A stretch of 64,000 bases of DNA from Oceanococcus sp964629015 (lineage in GTDB: Bacteria > Pseudomonadota > Gammaproteobacteria > Nevskiales > Oceanococcaceae). Location of the stretch: NCBI GenBank assembly GCA_964629015.1, contig CAZVMN010000002.1, positions 314,175 to 378,174 of the forward strand, written 5' to 3'. Below, piece after piece: positions 1 through 9,501 of the stretch; the first letter of the stretch is position 1; every line of letters starts with the position of its first letter. A program made the position numbers and the translations under genes. Under the pieces are notes generated by a model. It saw nothing but the letters and a program-made list of their open reading frames with translations. It did no database searches and was not told where the DNA came from.

Positions 1-2001
1 TATCGCAATCATTTCGTCGACCCATCGATGACCCGCACGGTGCTGATTGTCACACCCGACACCTATACGGGCAGCCATTCCGGCGCCGATGCTGATACCG
101 CGCTTGAGGATTTCGATTTCAGCGCCGGTTTTGACGATGTGGATGCGCTCCTGGCTGACGACAACAGCCCGATCGAGGACGACGACGCCGAACTCATCAC
201 CGACGAAGAAATCTACCGCATCATCGACACCATCCGGGCGATCGGACGCAGCCACAGCCAGGACGATCTGCGCATCGGCATGGCCGGCTCACCGTTCATG
301 ATGCATCAGCTGACCTTTATCCTGGGTCGCGACATGTTCATGTTCTCCGGCATCGGTGTGCTGCTGATCTCCAGCCTGCTGTTTGCCGTGTTCCGGCGCT
401 GGGTGATTGTGGTCCTTCCGGTCTTCGTCTCCGCGTTGTCGGTGTATTTCACCTTCGCCCTCATGTGCTTTTTCGGCATGGTGGTCACAACCTCGGTGCA
501 AATCCTGCCGTCACTGCTGCTGGCCATCGGCGTAGGCAATTCGGTGCATATCTTCACCGTGTATTTTCAGGCGGTGGATCGCGGCAGCAATAAACGTGAA
601 GCATTGCGCTATGCCCTGGGACACTCGGGTTTGGCGGTCATGATGACGGGCCTAACGACCGCCGGCGGTCTGGTTTCTTTCGTCACCGCCAATCTCAAAC
701 CCATCGCAGACATCGGCATCATCGCGCCCATGGGCATCCTCAGCGCGTTGCTGTTTTCGCTGGCGCTGCTGCCGGCGCTGATTTCTGTCACACCGTTCAA
801 GGACAAAGGTCTCAAGGACGACAGTAATGGGCCCTTCCAACACTTTTTGATGTGGTGTGCGCACATTTCCACCCATCACCCGAAACGCGTGGTCGGCCTG
901 TGGTTTGTGCTGATTGCCGCCTGCTTGGTCAGCGTCGCACAAATTCGCCCCAGCCATTTCCCGCTGACCTGGTTCCCCGAAGGCATGGAAGTGCGTGATA
1001 TCACCGAGTCGCTGGACAAGCACTTCGGCGGCTCGACCTTCAGTGAAATCGTTGTCGACAGCGGCAAAGAAAACGGCCTGCACGATCCGGAACTGCTGCA
1101 TGCGGTGGACCGCGCGATGATCTTCCTGGACCAGCTTGAGGTTCATGGCGTGCAATCCGGAAAAGCGACCTCGCTGCTGGATATCAACAAAGAGTTGCAT
1201 CAGGCGCTCAACGGCAATGACCCGGCCTACTACGCCATTCCGGATGATCGCGCCCTGATCGCCCAGGAGTTGCTGCTGTTCGAGAACTCGGGCAGTGACG
1301 ATCTGGAAGACATCGTCGACACCTCGTTCAGCAAGATGCGCATCACGGCCAAAATGCCGTTCGTTGATGGCGTGCTGTATCCCGATTATCTGGACGCACT
1401 GCAATCCGGCTTTCGCGAGATTGTCGGCGACCGTGCTGAGGTCACCTTCACCGGCGTCATCATGCTCCTGGCCGGCAGTGTCAAAGTGCTGATTGGCGAC
1501 ACCATTCGTTCCTACATGCTGGCGTTCTGCATCATTGCTCCGCTGATGATGCTGCTGGTCGGCTCGGTCCGCACCGGTCTGATCAGCATGATCCCCAACC
1601 TCGCGCCGATCATCTTCACCCTGGCCATCATGCCCATTCTGGGCATTCCGCTGGACGCCTTCACGCTGCTGATCGGCTCTATCGCATTGGGGCTGGCGGT
1701 CGACGACACCATCCATTTCATGCACAACTTTCAGCGCTACTACGCACAAACGGGTGACGCGGAAACCGCTGTGCATGAGACCCTAAGAACTACCGGCAAG
1801 GCGCTGATGATCACCTCACTGGTGTTGTCATCCGCGTTCTACGTCAACATGTTCGGGACCATGTACAACCTGCAGGACTTCGGTCTGCTCACCGGCACCA
1901 GCATCATCGTCGCGTTTCTTGCCGACGTGTTGCTGGCGCCGGCGCTGATGGTCCTGCTGGCGCGCTGGAAAGAACGCAAAACCAAGGAGGCCATCGCATG
2001 A
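1..2001 (+). CDS. RND/MMPL-family exporter, 5' end outside window
   Basis: Predicted inner-membrane proton-driven transporter of the RND superfamily, the class often paired with LolA-like and DUF1302 proteins and thought to move lipidic substrates. The frame is open back to base 1 and reads YRNHFVDPS before the first ATG at 28, so the gene starts upstream and the N-terminal membrane helix and part of the first periplasmic domain are missing. Visible are two blocks of membrane helices (about residues 105-260 and 480-650 counted from the ATG at 28) on either side of a soluble periplasmic domain, with the family's GVGNSVHIF and GLAVDDTIHFMH segments carrying the acidic helix residues expected for proton coupling. 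An N-terminal insert (about residues 20-60) is unusually rich in Asp and Glu. It overlaps the next gene by ATGA. Substrate unknown. Confidence 0.9.
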   Translation, partial: YRNHFVDPSMTRTVLIVTPDTYTGSHSGADADTALEDFDFSAGFDDVDALLADDNSPIEDDDAELITDEEIYRIIDTIRAIGRSHSQDDLRIGMAGSPFMMHQLTFILGRDMFMFSGIGVLLISSLLFAVFRRWVIVVLPVFVSALSVYFTFALMCFFGMVVTTSVQILPSLLLAIGVGNSVHIFTVYFQAVDRGSNKREALRYALGHSGLAVMMTGLTTAGGLVSFVTANLKPIADIGIIAPMGILSALLFSLALLPALISVTPFKDKGLKDDSNGPFQHFLMWCAHISTHHPKRVVGLWFVLIAACLVSVAQIRPSHFPLTWFPEGMEVRDITESLDKHFGGSTFSEIVVDSGKENGLHDPELLHAVDRAMIFLDQLEVHGVQSGKATSLLDINKELHQALNGNDPAYYAIPDDRALIAQELLLFENSGSDDLEDIVDTSFSKMRITAKMPFVDGVLYPDYLDALQSGFREIVGDRAEVTFTGVIMLLAGSVKVLIGDTIRSYMLAFCIIAPLMMLLVGSVRTGLISMIPNLAPIIFTLAIMPILGIPLDAFTLLIGSIALGLAVDDTIHFMHNFQRYYAQTGDAETAVHETLRTTGKALMITSLVLSSAFYVNMFGTMYNLQDFGLLTGTSIIVAFLADVLLAPALMVLLARWKERKTKEAIA

Positions 2002-2804
2002 CATTCTTCAACCGCATCGTGCTGCTCAGCACCCTGCTGATCCTGCCGTTGAGTGCAAGCGCAGAGATGTCCGGACGCGACATCATGCAAAAAGTCAAAG
2101 ACCGTGATGACGGCGAAAATGCCGTCATGGACATGCAAATGCTGCTGATCAATGACAGCGGTGATACACGCGAGCGGCATATCCGGTCTTTCCGTCGCGA
2201 TGCGCCGGAAAACCCGAAAGACACCCAGAGCATCATGTTCTTTCTCAGTCCGGCCAACGTCGAAGACACGGGATTTCTGACCTATGACTATGACGACGGC
2301 AGCAAAGACGACGACCAATGGCTGTATCTGCCGGCCCTGAAAAAGGTCAAACGCATCGCGGCGGCTGACAAGAGCGGCAGTTTCATGGGTTCGGACTTCA
2401 CCTATGCCGACATGAGCAGCCCGGATCTCGATGACTACACCTACGAAGTCATGAAGGAAACCGAAGTCGACGGCCACAAGGTGTGGCAGATCCTGTCCAC
2501 GCCCAAAACCGACGACGAGATCAAACGCACCGGGTATACCAAGTCCGTCACCTTTGTGCGGCAAGACAACTACGTGGTTGTACGCTCGGTCAATTGGCTG
2601 GAGAAAGGTGGCCGCCTGAAGTTCATGGAGGTGAAGAAGCTGGAGCAGATCGACGGCATCTGGACACCACTGGAGATGGTCATGACGACCAAAAAGGGCA
2701 AGCAGACCGAACACGCCAGCGTGCTGCGCTGGGACGACGTCAAATACAACCAGCCCATGGATGACGAGTTGTTCACTCAGCGCCGTTTGAGCCAGGGCCT
2801 GTAA
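1998..2804 (+). CDS. LolA-like outer-membrane lipoprotein-sorting family protein
   Basis: Periplasmic protein of 268 residues with a signal peptide ending near SASA (about residues 1-22). The rest matches the LolA-like family annotated as outer membrane lipoprotein-sorting protein, including the blocks DDQWLYLPALKKVKRI and SGSFMGSDFTYADM. Such proteins have a lipid-binding half-barrel fold and are usually encoded beside RND exporters. The start ATG overlaps the stop of the exporter gene (ATGA) and an AGGAGG-like stretch lies about 10 bases upstream, so translation is probably coupled. Inferred role: carrying a hydrophobic substrate across the periplasm between the exporter and the outer-membrane protein encoded next. 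It is not the housekeeping LolA, which is shorter and in a different context. Confidence 0.88.
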   Translation: MTFFNRIVLLSTLLILPLSASAEMSGRDIMQKVKDRDDGENAVMDMQMLLINDSGDTRERHIRSFRRDAPENPKDTQSIMFFLSPANVEDTGFLTYDYDDGSKDDDQWLYLPALKKVKRIAAADKSGSFMGSDFTYADMSSPDLDDYTYEVMKETEVDGHKVWQILSTPKTDDEIKRTGYTKSVTFVRQDNYVVVRSVNWLEKGGRLKFMEVKKLEQIDGIWTPLEMVMTTKKGKQTEHASVLRWDDVKYNQPMDDELFTQRRLSQGL

Positions 2805-2807
2805 CGC

Positions 2808-4325
2808 GTGCTAAAACGACGCGATATCGCCGCCGCCATGCTGGGCACGCTGGTCGCCTACCCGGCTCTGGCGCAGGATGACATGGACGACGTGCTCGGT
2901 GGCTTTGAAGATCTGGACAGCTTCAACGAGGTGATTGAGCTGAACAAACAGGACAATCGCTTCGAGGAAAAAATGTGGGACCCCAGCGGCAGCCTCTCGC
3001 TGGCCAGCAGCTATAACTTGAAAGATCATCAGTCCACCACCGGAACCGACTACGACGGCCTGTCCAAGCTGCGCTTGCGCGCCAATCTCGGTCTCGATGG
3101 ACAGTTCGGTGAAAATTGGCGCAGCAGCTTCAATGTGAGCGCCTGGCACGACTTCGCGTACGAGCTGCAGGACGCCGACTACACCGCTGAGGTGCTTGAC
3201 GAATACGAGCAGGTTTTCGAGGTTCAGGACGCCTGGATTTCGGCCCGACTCGGCAGCCAGTGGGACAGCAAGATCGGGCGTCAAGTGGCGGTCTGGGGCT
3301 TTGCAGACAACCTGCGTGTACTGGATGTCCTCAATCCGCTGGACAACCTGGAACCCGGCCTCGCCGATATCGAAGATTTACGCCTGCCTGTAGGCATGCT
3401 GCGACTCGACCACTACACCGGGCCGTGGCAAGCCTCGGCCTTTGTCATCCCCGAGCAACGTTTCTCGCGCAACCCGCCGATTGGCAGCGATTTCTACAGC
3501 GTGACCGACGGCCAGGGCAACGCGGTCAGCTACCGCGAGATCAAACCCGAAGATTTTGACGAGCTCAACTATGCCGCCGCTTTGACCGGACGCTTTTCCG
3601 GCTGGGACTTGAGCCTGACCGCATCACGACGTTGGTTTGACGAGCCTTATCTCGACGCCCGCGCCTTCGACACTGGCGACCCCAACGCCACCCAGGACGA
3701 TTTCGAGCGGGATGCGGTGCTGCGCCACAGCCGTGTGAATCAGTTCGGTTACGGCCTACAGATTACCCAGGGCAGTTGGCTGTTCAAGCACGAAGCCGCG
3801 CTCATCGATGGCCTGTTGCTGACCTCCAGCCGTGTTCTTGAAGACCCCCTACCGCTGCTCAATGCGCTGCCTGTTGTGAACGCCCTGTTCCCCGACGGCG
3901 GCCAGCTGCTGCCCACCGACGTGCGCGAAGTGCAGCGCTTTGATGCGTTGCTGGGCGTGGAATATTTTGGCTTGGCGCAAACCACACTCAGCCTGGAACT
4001 GGCGGTCCGACGCATCGACGACTTCGACCAGGATCTGGCCTGGTCGGGTTACCAGGAACTGCGTGGCGAAACCGCCCTGCGCATCACCCGCAACTTCCTC
4101 AACGAACGTCTGCGCCTGCATGTCATCAGCGTCCTGTTTAGCCGCGATGGCGACATGCTCGACCCCAGCGGCGGCGCAATACACCGCGTCAACGGCGAAT
4201 ACGACTTTGGCCAAGCCTTGATCCTGTCAGCCGGTGTGGTCATCTACGAAGCCGGCGATCAGGCACCCTTCTTCGTCAGCGGTGACAACGACCGCCTGTT
4301 CGCCGAGGTGAAGTGGTCATTCTGA
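2808..4325 (+). CDS. DUF1302-type outer-membrane beta-barrel protein
   Basis: 505 residues, GTG start only three bases after the preceding stop, signal peptide ending at ALAQ (about residue 22). The mature part has alternating aromatic/polar strands typical of a porin-like barrel, the DUF1302 hallmark around residues 150-200 (KIGRQVAVWGFADNLRVLD, then NPLDNLEPGL), and a C-terminal strand ending in Phe (FAEVKWSF), as expected for BAM-inserted barrels. In known genomes DUF1302 proteins accompany RND and LolA-like or DUF1329 proteins. Inferred role: outer-membrane component of a lipid or hydrophobic-compound transport route formed with the two upstream genes. Substrate unknown. Confidence 0.85.
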   Translation: MLKRRDIAAAMLGTLVAYPALAQDDMDDVLGGFEDLDSFNEVIELNKQDNRFEEKMWDPSGSLSLASSYNLKDHQSTTGTDYDGLSKLRLRANLGLDGQFGENWRSSFNVSAWHDFAYELQDADYTAEVLDEYEQVFEVQDAWISARLGSQWDSKIGRQVAVWGFADNLRVLDVLNPLDNLEPGLADIEDLRLPVGMLRLDHYTGPWQASAFVIPEQRFSRNPPIGSDFYSVTDGQGNAVSYREIKPEDFDELNYAAALTGRFSGWDLSLTASRRWFDEPYLDARAFDTGDPNATQDDFERDAVLRHSRVNQFGYGLQITQGSWLFKHEAALIDGLLLTSSRVLEDPLPLLNALPVVNALFPDGGQLLPTDVREVQRFDALLGVEYFGLAQTTLSLELAVRRIDDFDQDLAWSGYQELRGETALRITRNFLNERLRLHVISVLFSRDGDMLDPSGGAIHRVNGEYDFGQALILSAGVVIYEAGDQAPFFVSGDNDRLFAEVKWSF

Positions 4326-4351
4326 GGCGCGTGTGACATTCTCGGGAGCGT

Positions 4352-5245
4352 ATGAAATTGCTTCTGCTCCTGCTGATTCTGGGGCTATGCGCTCCCGCTC
4401 TGGCCCAAGACGTCGAACAAGTCTGGCCCGTCACGCTGGACAGCGGTCGCGGCCTGGATCTGCATCTGCGTCTGCCCTCAGCGGACCCCGAACACCGCTA
4501 TCCGGCCATCATGCTTTTCGGCGGTTTTCAGGGTGCGGCGGAAATTCTGCAGCACGTAAAAACCGACCGTCCTGTCGTGCGAGCCAGCTTTCGCTATCCG
4601 TGGGATGAGCCCGAGAATGTTTCACTCCTGGCCATACCGGGCATTGTTCAGGGATTCGCTCAGGCGGTGCGGGACACCTTCGAAGGCATCGACCGGCTGA
4701 TCGAGTTACTGCGCGAGCACCCCGCCGTGGACCATCAACGGATCATTCTGGTCGGCGCCAGCGCTGGTGCGCCTTTTGCCACCATCGGCGGTCAATCCAA
4801 CGCCGTACCTGCTGTGGTGATTGTGCAGGGATTCGGTCGCTTACGTGATGTCATCGCTCATCAATTCACTGTGTCCTGGTCGAAGAAGTACGGTGATTGG
4901 GTTGCACCGGTTGCTTGGCTGTTGGCTGCTTTGATCGTGTGGTGGGCTGAGTTGCCCCACCCTGAACACCACGCCCGGCAATTTGATCAGACCCAGCAGG
5001 TGTTAATGATCAACGCGCAGCAGGACCAACGCATCCCACACAAAGCCATCGAATCCTTGTGGTCTGCGATTGACGCCAGCCCAGCCGGGAGCGAACGCTT
5101 GGATCTCGCGGGCGGACATTTACGCGGCTATCACGATCCCGCAATGGAGCAGATCATGGCCACCGCGCTGAGCTGGCTTGGCGAACGCGGTTTTCTGCCG
5201 CCATCAACGCACCAGACGGTTTTCACAGAACCGGTTCAGCGCTGA
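4352..5245 (+). CDS. secreted alpha/beta hydrolase-like protein
   Basis: 297 residues with a signal peptide cleaved near APALAQD (residue 19). The nucleophile elbow GASAG (residues about 137-141) and an early HRYPAIMLFGGFQG segment support an alpha/beta hydrolase or DUF3530-like fold. A late Asp (QQDQRIPH) and His (LAGGHLRGYH) could complete a Ser-Asp-His triad. A hydrophobic segment VAPVAWLLAALIVWW around residue 185 is unusual and may be a membrane or lipid-contact helix. It lies 26 bases after the porin-like gene and is probably in the same operon, which suggests a lipid or ester substrate. Its 3' end overlaps the convergent serine hydrolase by about 42 bases. No specific substrate can be assigned. 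Confidence 0.72.
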   Translation: MKLLLLLLILGLCAPALAQDVEQVWPVTLDSGRGLDLHLRLPSADPEHRYPAIMLFGGFQGAAEILQHVKTDRPVVRASFRYPWDEPENVSLLAIPGIVQGFAQAVRDTFEGIDRLIELLREHPAVDHQRIILVGASAGAPFATIGGQSNAVPAVVIVQGFGRLRDVIAHQFTVSWSKKYGDWVAPVAWLLAALIVWWAELPHPEHHARQFDQTQQVLMINAQQDQRIPHKAIESLWSAIDASPAGSERLDLAGGHLRGYHDPAMEQIMATALSWLGERGFLPPSTHQTVFTEPVQR

Positions 5246-6472
5246 AAACATGGCCAGCATTTCCGGAATATGCGGCCCCAGCACCGGTTTGCCTGTGGTC
5301 ACTAGACACACCACGCTGCCGGTGTCCGGTCGTGCCCAGGTCAGTGTGCTGGATAGGCCCAGGTGGCCAAATGTTGAATGACGGTTAAGGCCGTACAAAC
5401 CGATACCGCCGTGCCCGACCATGAAGCCGGGTGAGTAGCGAATCGGAATGCCAATGACGCGATCCAGACTGGCGTTTTTGCGATCGGGGCGAATCGCCGT
5501 GGCCACCGTTTCCGGGGCAAAAATACGCTGACCATCAAACTCGCCGCCGTTGAGCAGGCACTGGTAGAAGCGTGCGATGTCACGAGCACTGGACACCACG
5601 TTGCCGGACGGAATCACGCCGGATTGAAACAGCGGATGGTTGGACTTGGCAATCGCCTCGGCGAACGGCGCGCCCACCACGCGTGACAATTGCCAGGCAA
5701 TGGGTGCGGGCAGCCAACCGGTCTCCGCATTCAGCGCAATCTGGTTGACCGACTGTGCCGGAAGTCCAAAGTCCAACCACCGCGCCCCGAGGGGCTTCTT
5801 GATCCAGTCGTTGAGCAGCACGCGCGGGCCTTTGCCGGTGGTTTCGCGCATGACTTCCGCCAGCACAAAGCCACCTGTAATCGCGTGATAGGCCGGCAAC
5901 CCGCCAATCCGCCCCTGTGGCCGCAACGCCAGAACCAGCTCGCGCCGCAAGGCATCGTCGTGCACAGCGGCCAGCTCGTCCCCGGCCTGCGATGGCATCT
6001 GCGTCAGTGCCGCGCGATGAGTCAGGACCTGCCGCAGGGTGATCGCGCCTTTGCCATGGCGCTCGAACCCCGGCAAATACGTGGCCACCGGATCATCCAG
6101 CTTGAGTGTGCCCTGCTCGACCAGGCGATGAACCAGCATGGCCGTGACCGCCTTGGCGGCGGAGAACAGGTTGACCGGGCTATCGACAGTCATCGGCACC
6201 AATTCGCCGTCTGTGGCGCCTGGCTCGTTGCCACGCGCGTGACCGATGGCCCGATCGATCACGACCTCGCCTTGATGACGCACGCACAGCTGCAGTCCTG
6301 GCTGCACTCCCGTGGCGTAAAGCTTCTCAAAACAATGCCACAGGGCCTCGGCGCTGCCGTCGCGTAACCCGACAGCGCGATCACCGACTTCAGGGCCGCC
6401 AACATTCGTCACGGTTTGTAAATCGGACGGTACTGCGCTGAGCTTCGACCAGCGCCGAATGACTTTGATCAT
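5204..6472 (-). CDS. class C beta-lactamase-related serine hydrolase
   Basis: 422-residue member of the beta-lactamase/transpeptidase-like (AmpC, EstB, lipolytic esterase) family. The catalytic SxxK is S104-A-A-K107 in NLFSAAKAV. The second motif appears as YHA within GGLPAYHAITGG, and the C-terminal region has FGHLGLSSTL in place of the third motif. No clear signal peptide, so it is probably cytoplasmic and an esterase rather than an antibiotic-degrading enzyme, as is common for the EstA-like members of lipid-degrading bacteria. Start ATG at 6472. The gene converges on and overlaps the upstream hydrolase by about 42 bases. Esterase activity is inferred from the family. Confidence 0.85.
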   Translation of the reverse strand: MIKVIRRWSKLSAVPSDLQTVTNVGGPEVGDRAVGLRDGSAEALWHCFEKLYATGVQPGLQLCVRHQGEVVIDRAIGHARGNEPGATDGELVPMTVDSPVNLFSAAKAVTAMLVHRLVEQGTLKLDDPVATYLPGFERHGKGAITLRQVLTHRAALTQMPSQAGDELAAVHDDALRRELVLALRPQGRIGGLPAYHAITGGFVLAEVMRETTGKGPRVLLNDWIKKPLGARWLDFGLPAQSVNQIALNAETGWLPAPIAWQLSRVVGAPFAEAIAKSNHPLFQSGVIPSGNVVSSARDIARFYQCLLNGGEFDGQRIFAPETVATAIRPDRKNASLDRVIGIPIRYSPGFMVGHGGIGLYGLNRHSTFGHLGLSSTLTWARPDTGSVVCLVTTGKPVLGPHIPEMLAMFSALNRFCENRLVR

Positions 6473-6947
6473 GCGTGAATAGCCTGTGAGCCGCCCCGAA
6501 ATGTGGAACGTCTATTCAGTGAGAGAACGCGGTCGCAGACTGCGGATCGAAACCACCACCAATCTGCACCACGCGCGATTTTGCCCGAGCCTTTTTGGTG
6601 CATGGATACGTAAAGCCATAACGGACGTGGCTTTGCTGTTATGCACAAAAACCACAATCGAGGATCACGTTCAAATCGGCTTGTCAAGAAACTGACAGGC
6701 TCACATGCACACAATCTTAAGTTACTGTTTTTATTGATTTAAGACAAACTGGTTACGAAATAATCAGCAGCGCAAAAAGCCTGTAATCACGGTCATTCGC
6801 GGTCGCGGAAATGGCGATATTCACAAAGTTATCCACAGGCTCTGTGCATGAATCGAGATTTCCTTTTCCCTACCGCAGCTTACGTGAATTTTTTGAGAAG
6901 CCACCTTTGCATTCAGCGCTCAAAATTCGTTTTTTCAGGCGTGAAAT
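6473..6947. other. gene-free region with DnaA-box-like cluster
   Basis: No convincing gene. The stretch holds two perfect matches to the DnaA box TTATNCACA (6639-6647 TTATGCACA and 6829-6837 TTATCCACA) and two one-mismatch copies (6817-6825 ATATTCACA and 6843-6851, TCATGCACA on the minus strand). An AT-rich patch lies between them (about 6715-6770). It also carries the promoter region of the serine hydrolase at its left side. Whether DnaA binds here is unknown. Confidence 0.5.
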
Positions 6948-8675
6948 TTACGACTCAACGGGCGCGCTGGGCGCCAGCGCCGGTGGGTTCTCACGCGGCA
7001 CACTTGCTTCACCTGCGACCACTCGATTTTGCCCGTCCACCGTCGCGAAAACGGCGCCGAGCTGCTCGCTGTCATCGGGCACATCAATGGTTGGCACGAA
7101 GTAATACTCGGCCTGGGCGCGTTCCGCTGTGATGTCCAGCAGCATATAGCCCTTGTCGGTCAGATTGACGTACTTCATGTGCGGGTTCACCGCAGGCACA
7201 AGCTGCGACACCAGGCTTTCCGCCGGCAACCCCAGACCTGGCGAGGTGACGGATGTGCACACGAATTCCACTGCCATTGAGCCATTGCCATTCAACGGGT
7301 TGTAGGTCAGCAGATTGCTCGGATCCTCGGTGATGTCCATCACCCAGGAGGTGTGGATATCGCCGGTCAGCACCACCACATTGTTGATCGCCACATTGGG
7401 CGCACTCTGCCCACCCCGGATGATGTCCCACACGCGGCGGCGCTCGGCCGCATAGCCATCCCATTGGTCGGTGTTGAGAATGACGCCACCGGTGCCGGCC
7501 ACGGGTAGCAGGCGCAGGGTGTTGCCTGCATCACCAAGCAGCTGCGCCAGGTCCGGCGTACCCACGATACGCAGCTGACCGAACATGACCTGTTGGCCGA
7601 GGAATTTCCACTGCGCGGTCGATGCATTCAATGTGTCGGAGAGCCACTGCAACTGATCCTCGCCAAGCAAGGTTCGCGACTCATCATTTAAGGCAGACGA
7701 ATTGACCATGCCGCCTTCGTCAACCAGCACTTCACGATCGCGATCAATGATGCGGGTGTCCAACATGTCGAATTCGGCCAGATCGCCGTACTTGAACTGA
7801 CGGTAGATGCGCAGCGGGTTGAGCGGATCCGTCACACGAATCGGCATCCACTCATAGTAGGCCTGAACCGCAACAGCCAAACGATCCGTCCACGCGCCCT
7901 CTTCACCCTCGGTGTGATTGTTGGCGCCGTCGCGGTAGGAGTTGTCGGCCGTTTCGTGATCATCCCAGACACAGATGAACGGGTGCTGGCGATGCGCCTC
8001 GGCCAGATCCGCGTCGCGCTTGTATTGCGCGTGCCGCAGTCGATAATCCTCCAGGGTGATAATTTCGTGCGCCGGCTCGTAGGAACGCGCATCGCCGTAC
8101 TCGCCATCGCCGTACTCGTAGATGTAGTCACCCAGGTGCAACACCACATCAAGGTCGGCACGCTCAGCCACAAGGCGGTAGGCATTGAACAGCCCGTGAG
8201 CAAGGCTGGAACAGGACACAACGCCAACACGCAGGCGATCCACCGCACCGACCGGGGCCGTGCGCGTGCGCCCAATAGGCGACTGCACATCACCGCTCGC
8301 GAAACGGTAGTAATAGGTTGTGCCGGCCATCAAACCGGTCGGGTCCACCTTGACCGTGAAATCACGGCTGGCTTGAGTCACAACGCTGCCACTGGCAATC
8401 ACATCCGTCATGCCGGGATCGGTAGCCAATTGCCACTGCACCGAAACGGAGGCGTCCAAATCCTGGGGGGTGACTCGGGTCCACAGAATGACCCGGTCGG
8501 CGAGCGGGTCGCCACTGGCTACACCGTGAAGAAAGGCAATGTCCGCATCACCAACCACCGCGCTGCCGTTGGAATTGCACGCCGACAGGCCTGCCCCGCT
8601 GATCGCCGCGGTCGCGACCGATGCCGAACCCTGCAGAAAACGGCGGCGGTTTAAACCCGAGGTAACTTTGCTCAT
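6948..8675 (-). CDS. phoD: PhoD-family alkaline phosphatase, Tat-exported
   Basis: Periplasmic phosphodiesterase/phosphomonoesterase of the PhoD family, which releases phosphate from organic esters using a Fe/Ca centre. A twin-arginine signal (NRRRFLQG) followed by a hydrophobic stretch ending in SACNS is present; the Cys could make it a Tat lipoprotein. Metal-site motifs visible are HLGDYIYEYGDGEYG, WDDHETADNSY and GDIHTSW, in family order. About 575 residues, normal for the family. I choose the ATG at 8675 because GGGGAG sits just upstream of it. An in-frame ATG at 8708 would add 11 residues. The gene stands alone; no Pho box was recognised. Confidence 0.92.
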   Translation of the reverse strand: MSKVTSGLNRRRFLQGSASVATAAISGAGLSACNSNGSAVVGDADIAFLHGVASGDPLADRVILWTRVTPQDLDASVSVQWQLATDPGMTDVIASGSVVTQASRDFTVKVDPTGLMAGTTYYYRFASGDVQSPIGRTRTAPVGAVDRLRVGVVSCSSLAHGLFNAYRLVAERADLDVVLHLGDYIYEYGDGEYGDARSYEPAHEIITLEDYRLRHAQYKRDADLAEAHRQHPFICVWDDHETADNSYRDGANNHTEGEEGAWTDRLAVAVQAYYEWMPIRVTDPLNPLRIYRQFKYGDLAEFDMLDTRIIDRDREVLVDEGGMVNSSALNDESRTLLGEDQLQWLSDTLNASTAQWKFLGQQVMFGQLRIVGTPDLAQLLGDAGNTLRLLPVAGTGGVILNTDQWDGYAAERRRVWDIIRGGQSAPNVAINNVVVLTGDIHTSWVMDITEDPSNLLTYNPLNGNGSMAVEFVCTSVTSPGLGLPAESLVSQLVPAVNPHMKYVNLTDKGYMLLDITAERAQAEYYFVPTIDVPDDSEQLGAVFATVDGQNRVVAGEASVPRENPPALAPSAPVES

Positions 8676-8801
8676 GTGACTCCCCATTGAAGATTGTTTT
8701 TTTGCCACTTTATCGCGTTACAACACCGCGCTCCATCGATCAGGCAAACGTTCAGGCTAGCGCGGTGGCGTGACATTTTCGCGACACCATCGAGCGTGCA
8801 C

Positions 8802-8832
8802 AAAAAAGCCGCTGCCTTGGCGGCAGCGGCTT
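8802..8832 (-). terminator. rho-independent terminator of dps
   Basis: Perfect 11-bp stem AAGCCGCTGCC with a short loop. On the minus strand it is followed by a run of six T, about 60 bases after the dps stop. This is a textbook intrinsic terminator. Confidence 0.9.
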
Positions 8833-8887
8833 GTGTGTCGTGGATGATCGGCGGACGTGCAAACCTCGCCGACGCTGACCGATCCGA

Positions 8888-9358
8888 TCAGTCGCGCAGA
8901 GCGCGCAACATCCAGGCGGTCTTCTCGTGAATACGCATGCGGTCCGAGACCAAGGCAGCGGTAGACTCATCATCCGCATCTTGCGCGGCTTTGAGCACGT
9001 CACGTGCGGTTTTCACCACTTGCTCATGCCCTTTGGTCAGCAAGTCGACCATGGCACCCGCCTCCGGTACGCCTTCCACCTCTTTGATCGAGCTGAGTTC
9101 AGCGAACGCTTTGTAGGTTCCGGGCGCGGCCACATCCAGCGTACGAATGCGCTCAGCAATGTCGTCAACAGCGGTGGCCAGCTCGGTATAGTGCTCTTCG
9201 AACATCAGATGCAGGTTACGAAAGTGCGGACCCGTGACATTCCAATGGAAATTGTGCGTCTGCAGATACAACGTGTAGGAATCAGCGAGCAGGCGCTTGA
9301 GGCCCTCAGCAATGTTCTGGCGATCCTGCTGATCAATACCAATATCAATGTCAGACAT
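8888..9358 (-). CDS. dps: Dps ferritin-like DNA-protection protein
   Basis: 156-residue Dps/miniferritin that stores iron and protects DNA in stationary phase or oxidative stress, forming a cytoplasmic dodecamer. The intersubunit ferroxidase residues are in THNFHWNVTGPHF and EEHYTELATAVDDIAERI. Length is normal for the family. The start ATG at 9358 has AAAGGAAC a few bases upstream. A TATATA-type -10 candidate lies near 9388-9395. Monocistronic, with an intrinsic terminator downstream. The N-terminus is short and not Lys-rich, so strong DNA binding by a basic tail is not evident. Confidence 0.95.
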   Translation of the reverse strand: MSDIDIGIDQQDRQNIAEGLKRLLADSYTLYLQTHNFHWNVTGPHFRNLHLMFEEHYTELATAVDDIAERIRTLDVAAPGTYKAFAELSSIKEVEGVPEAGAMVDLLTKGHEQVVKTARDVLKAAQDADDESTAALVSDRMRIHEKTAWMLRALRD

Positions 9359-9501
9359 TCATGTTCCTTTGAGTGTTGCGAATGTGCATATATAGCGTGA
9401 GGGCATAACCACATATTTCAAGTGCCAGCCTGGGCCACCCAAACATCACCACGTGTGATGACCACAAAGCGCGGACGAAAAACCTCAGCAACCCGCCGTC
9501 A

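Noticed and set aside
652..1776. 374-codon frame on the minus strand inside the RND exporter gene
   Set aside because: Antisense shadow of a well-supported gene; Gln/Arg/His-rich translation without family features.
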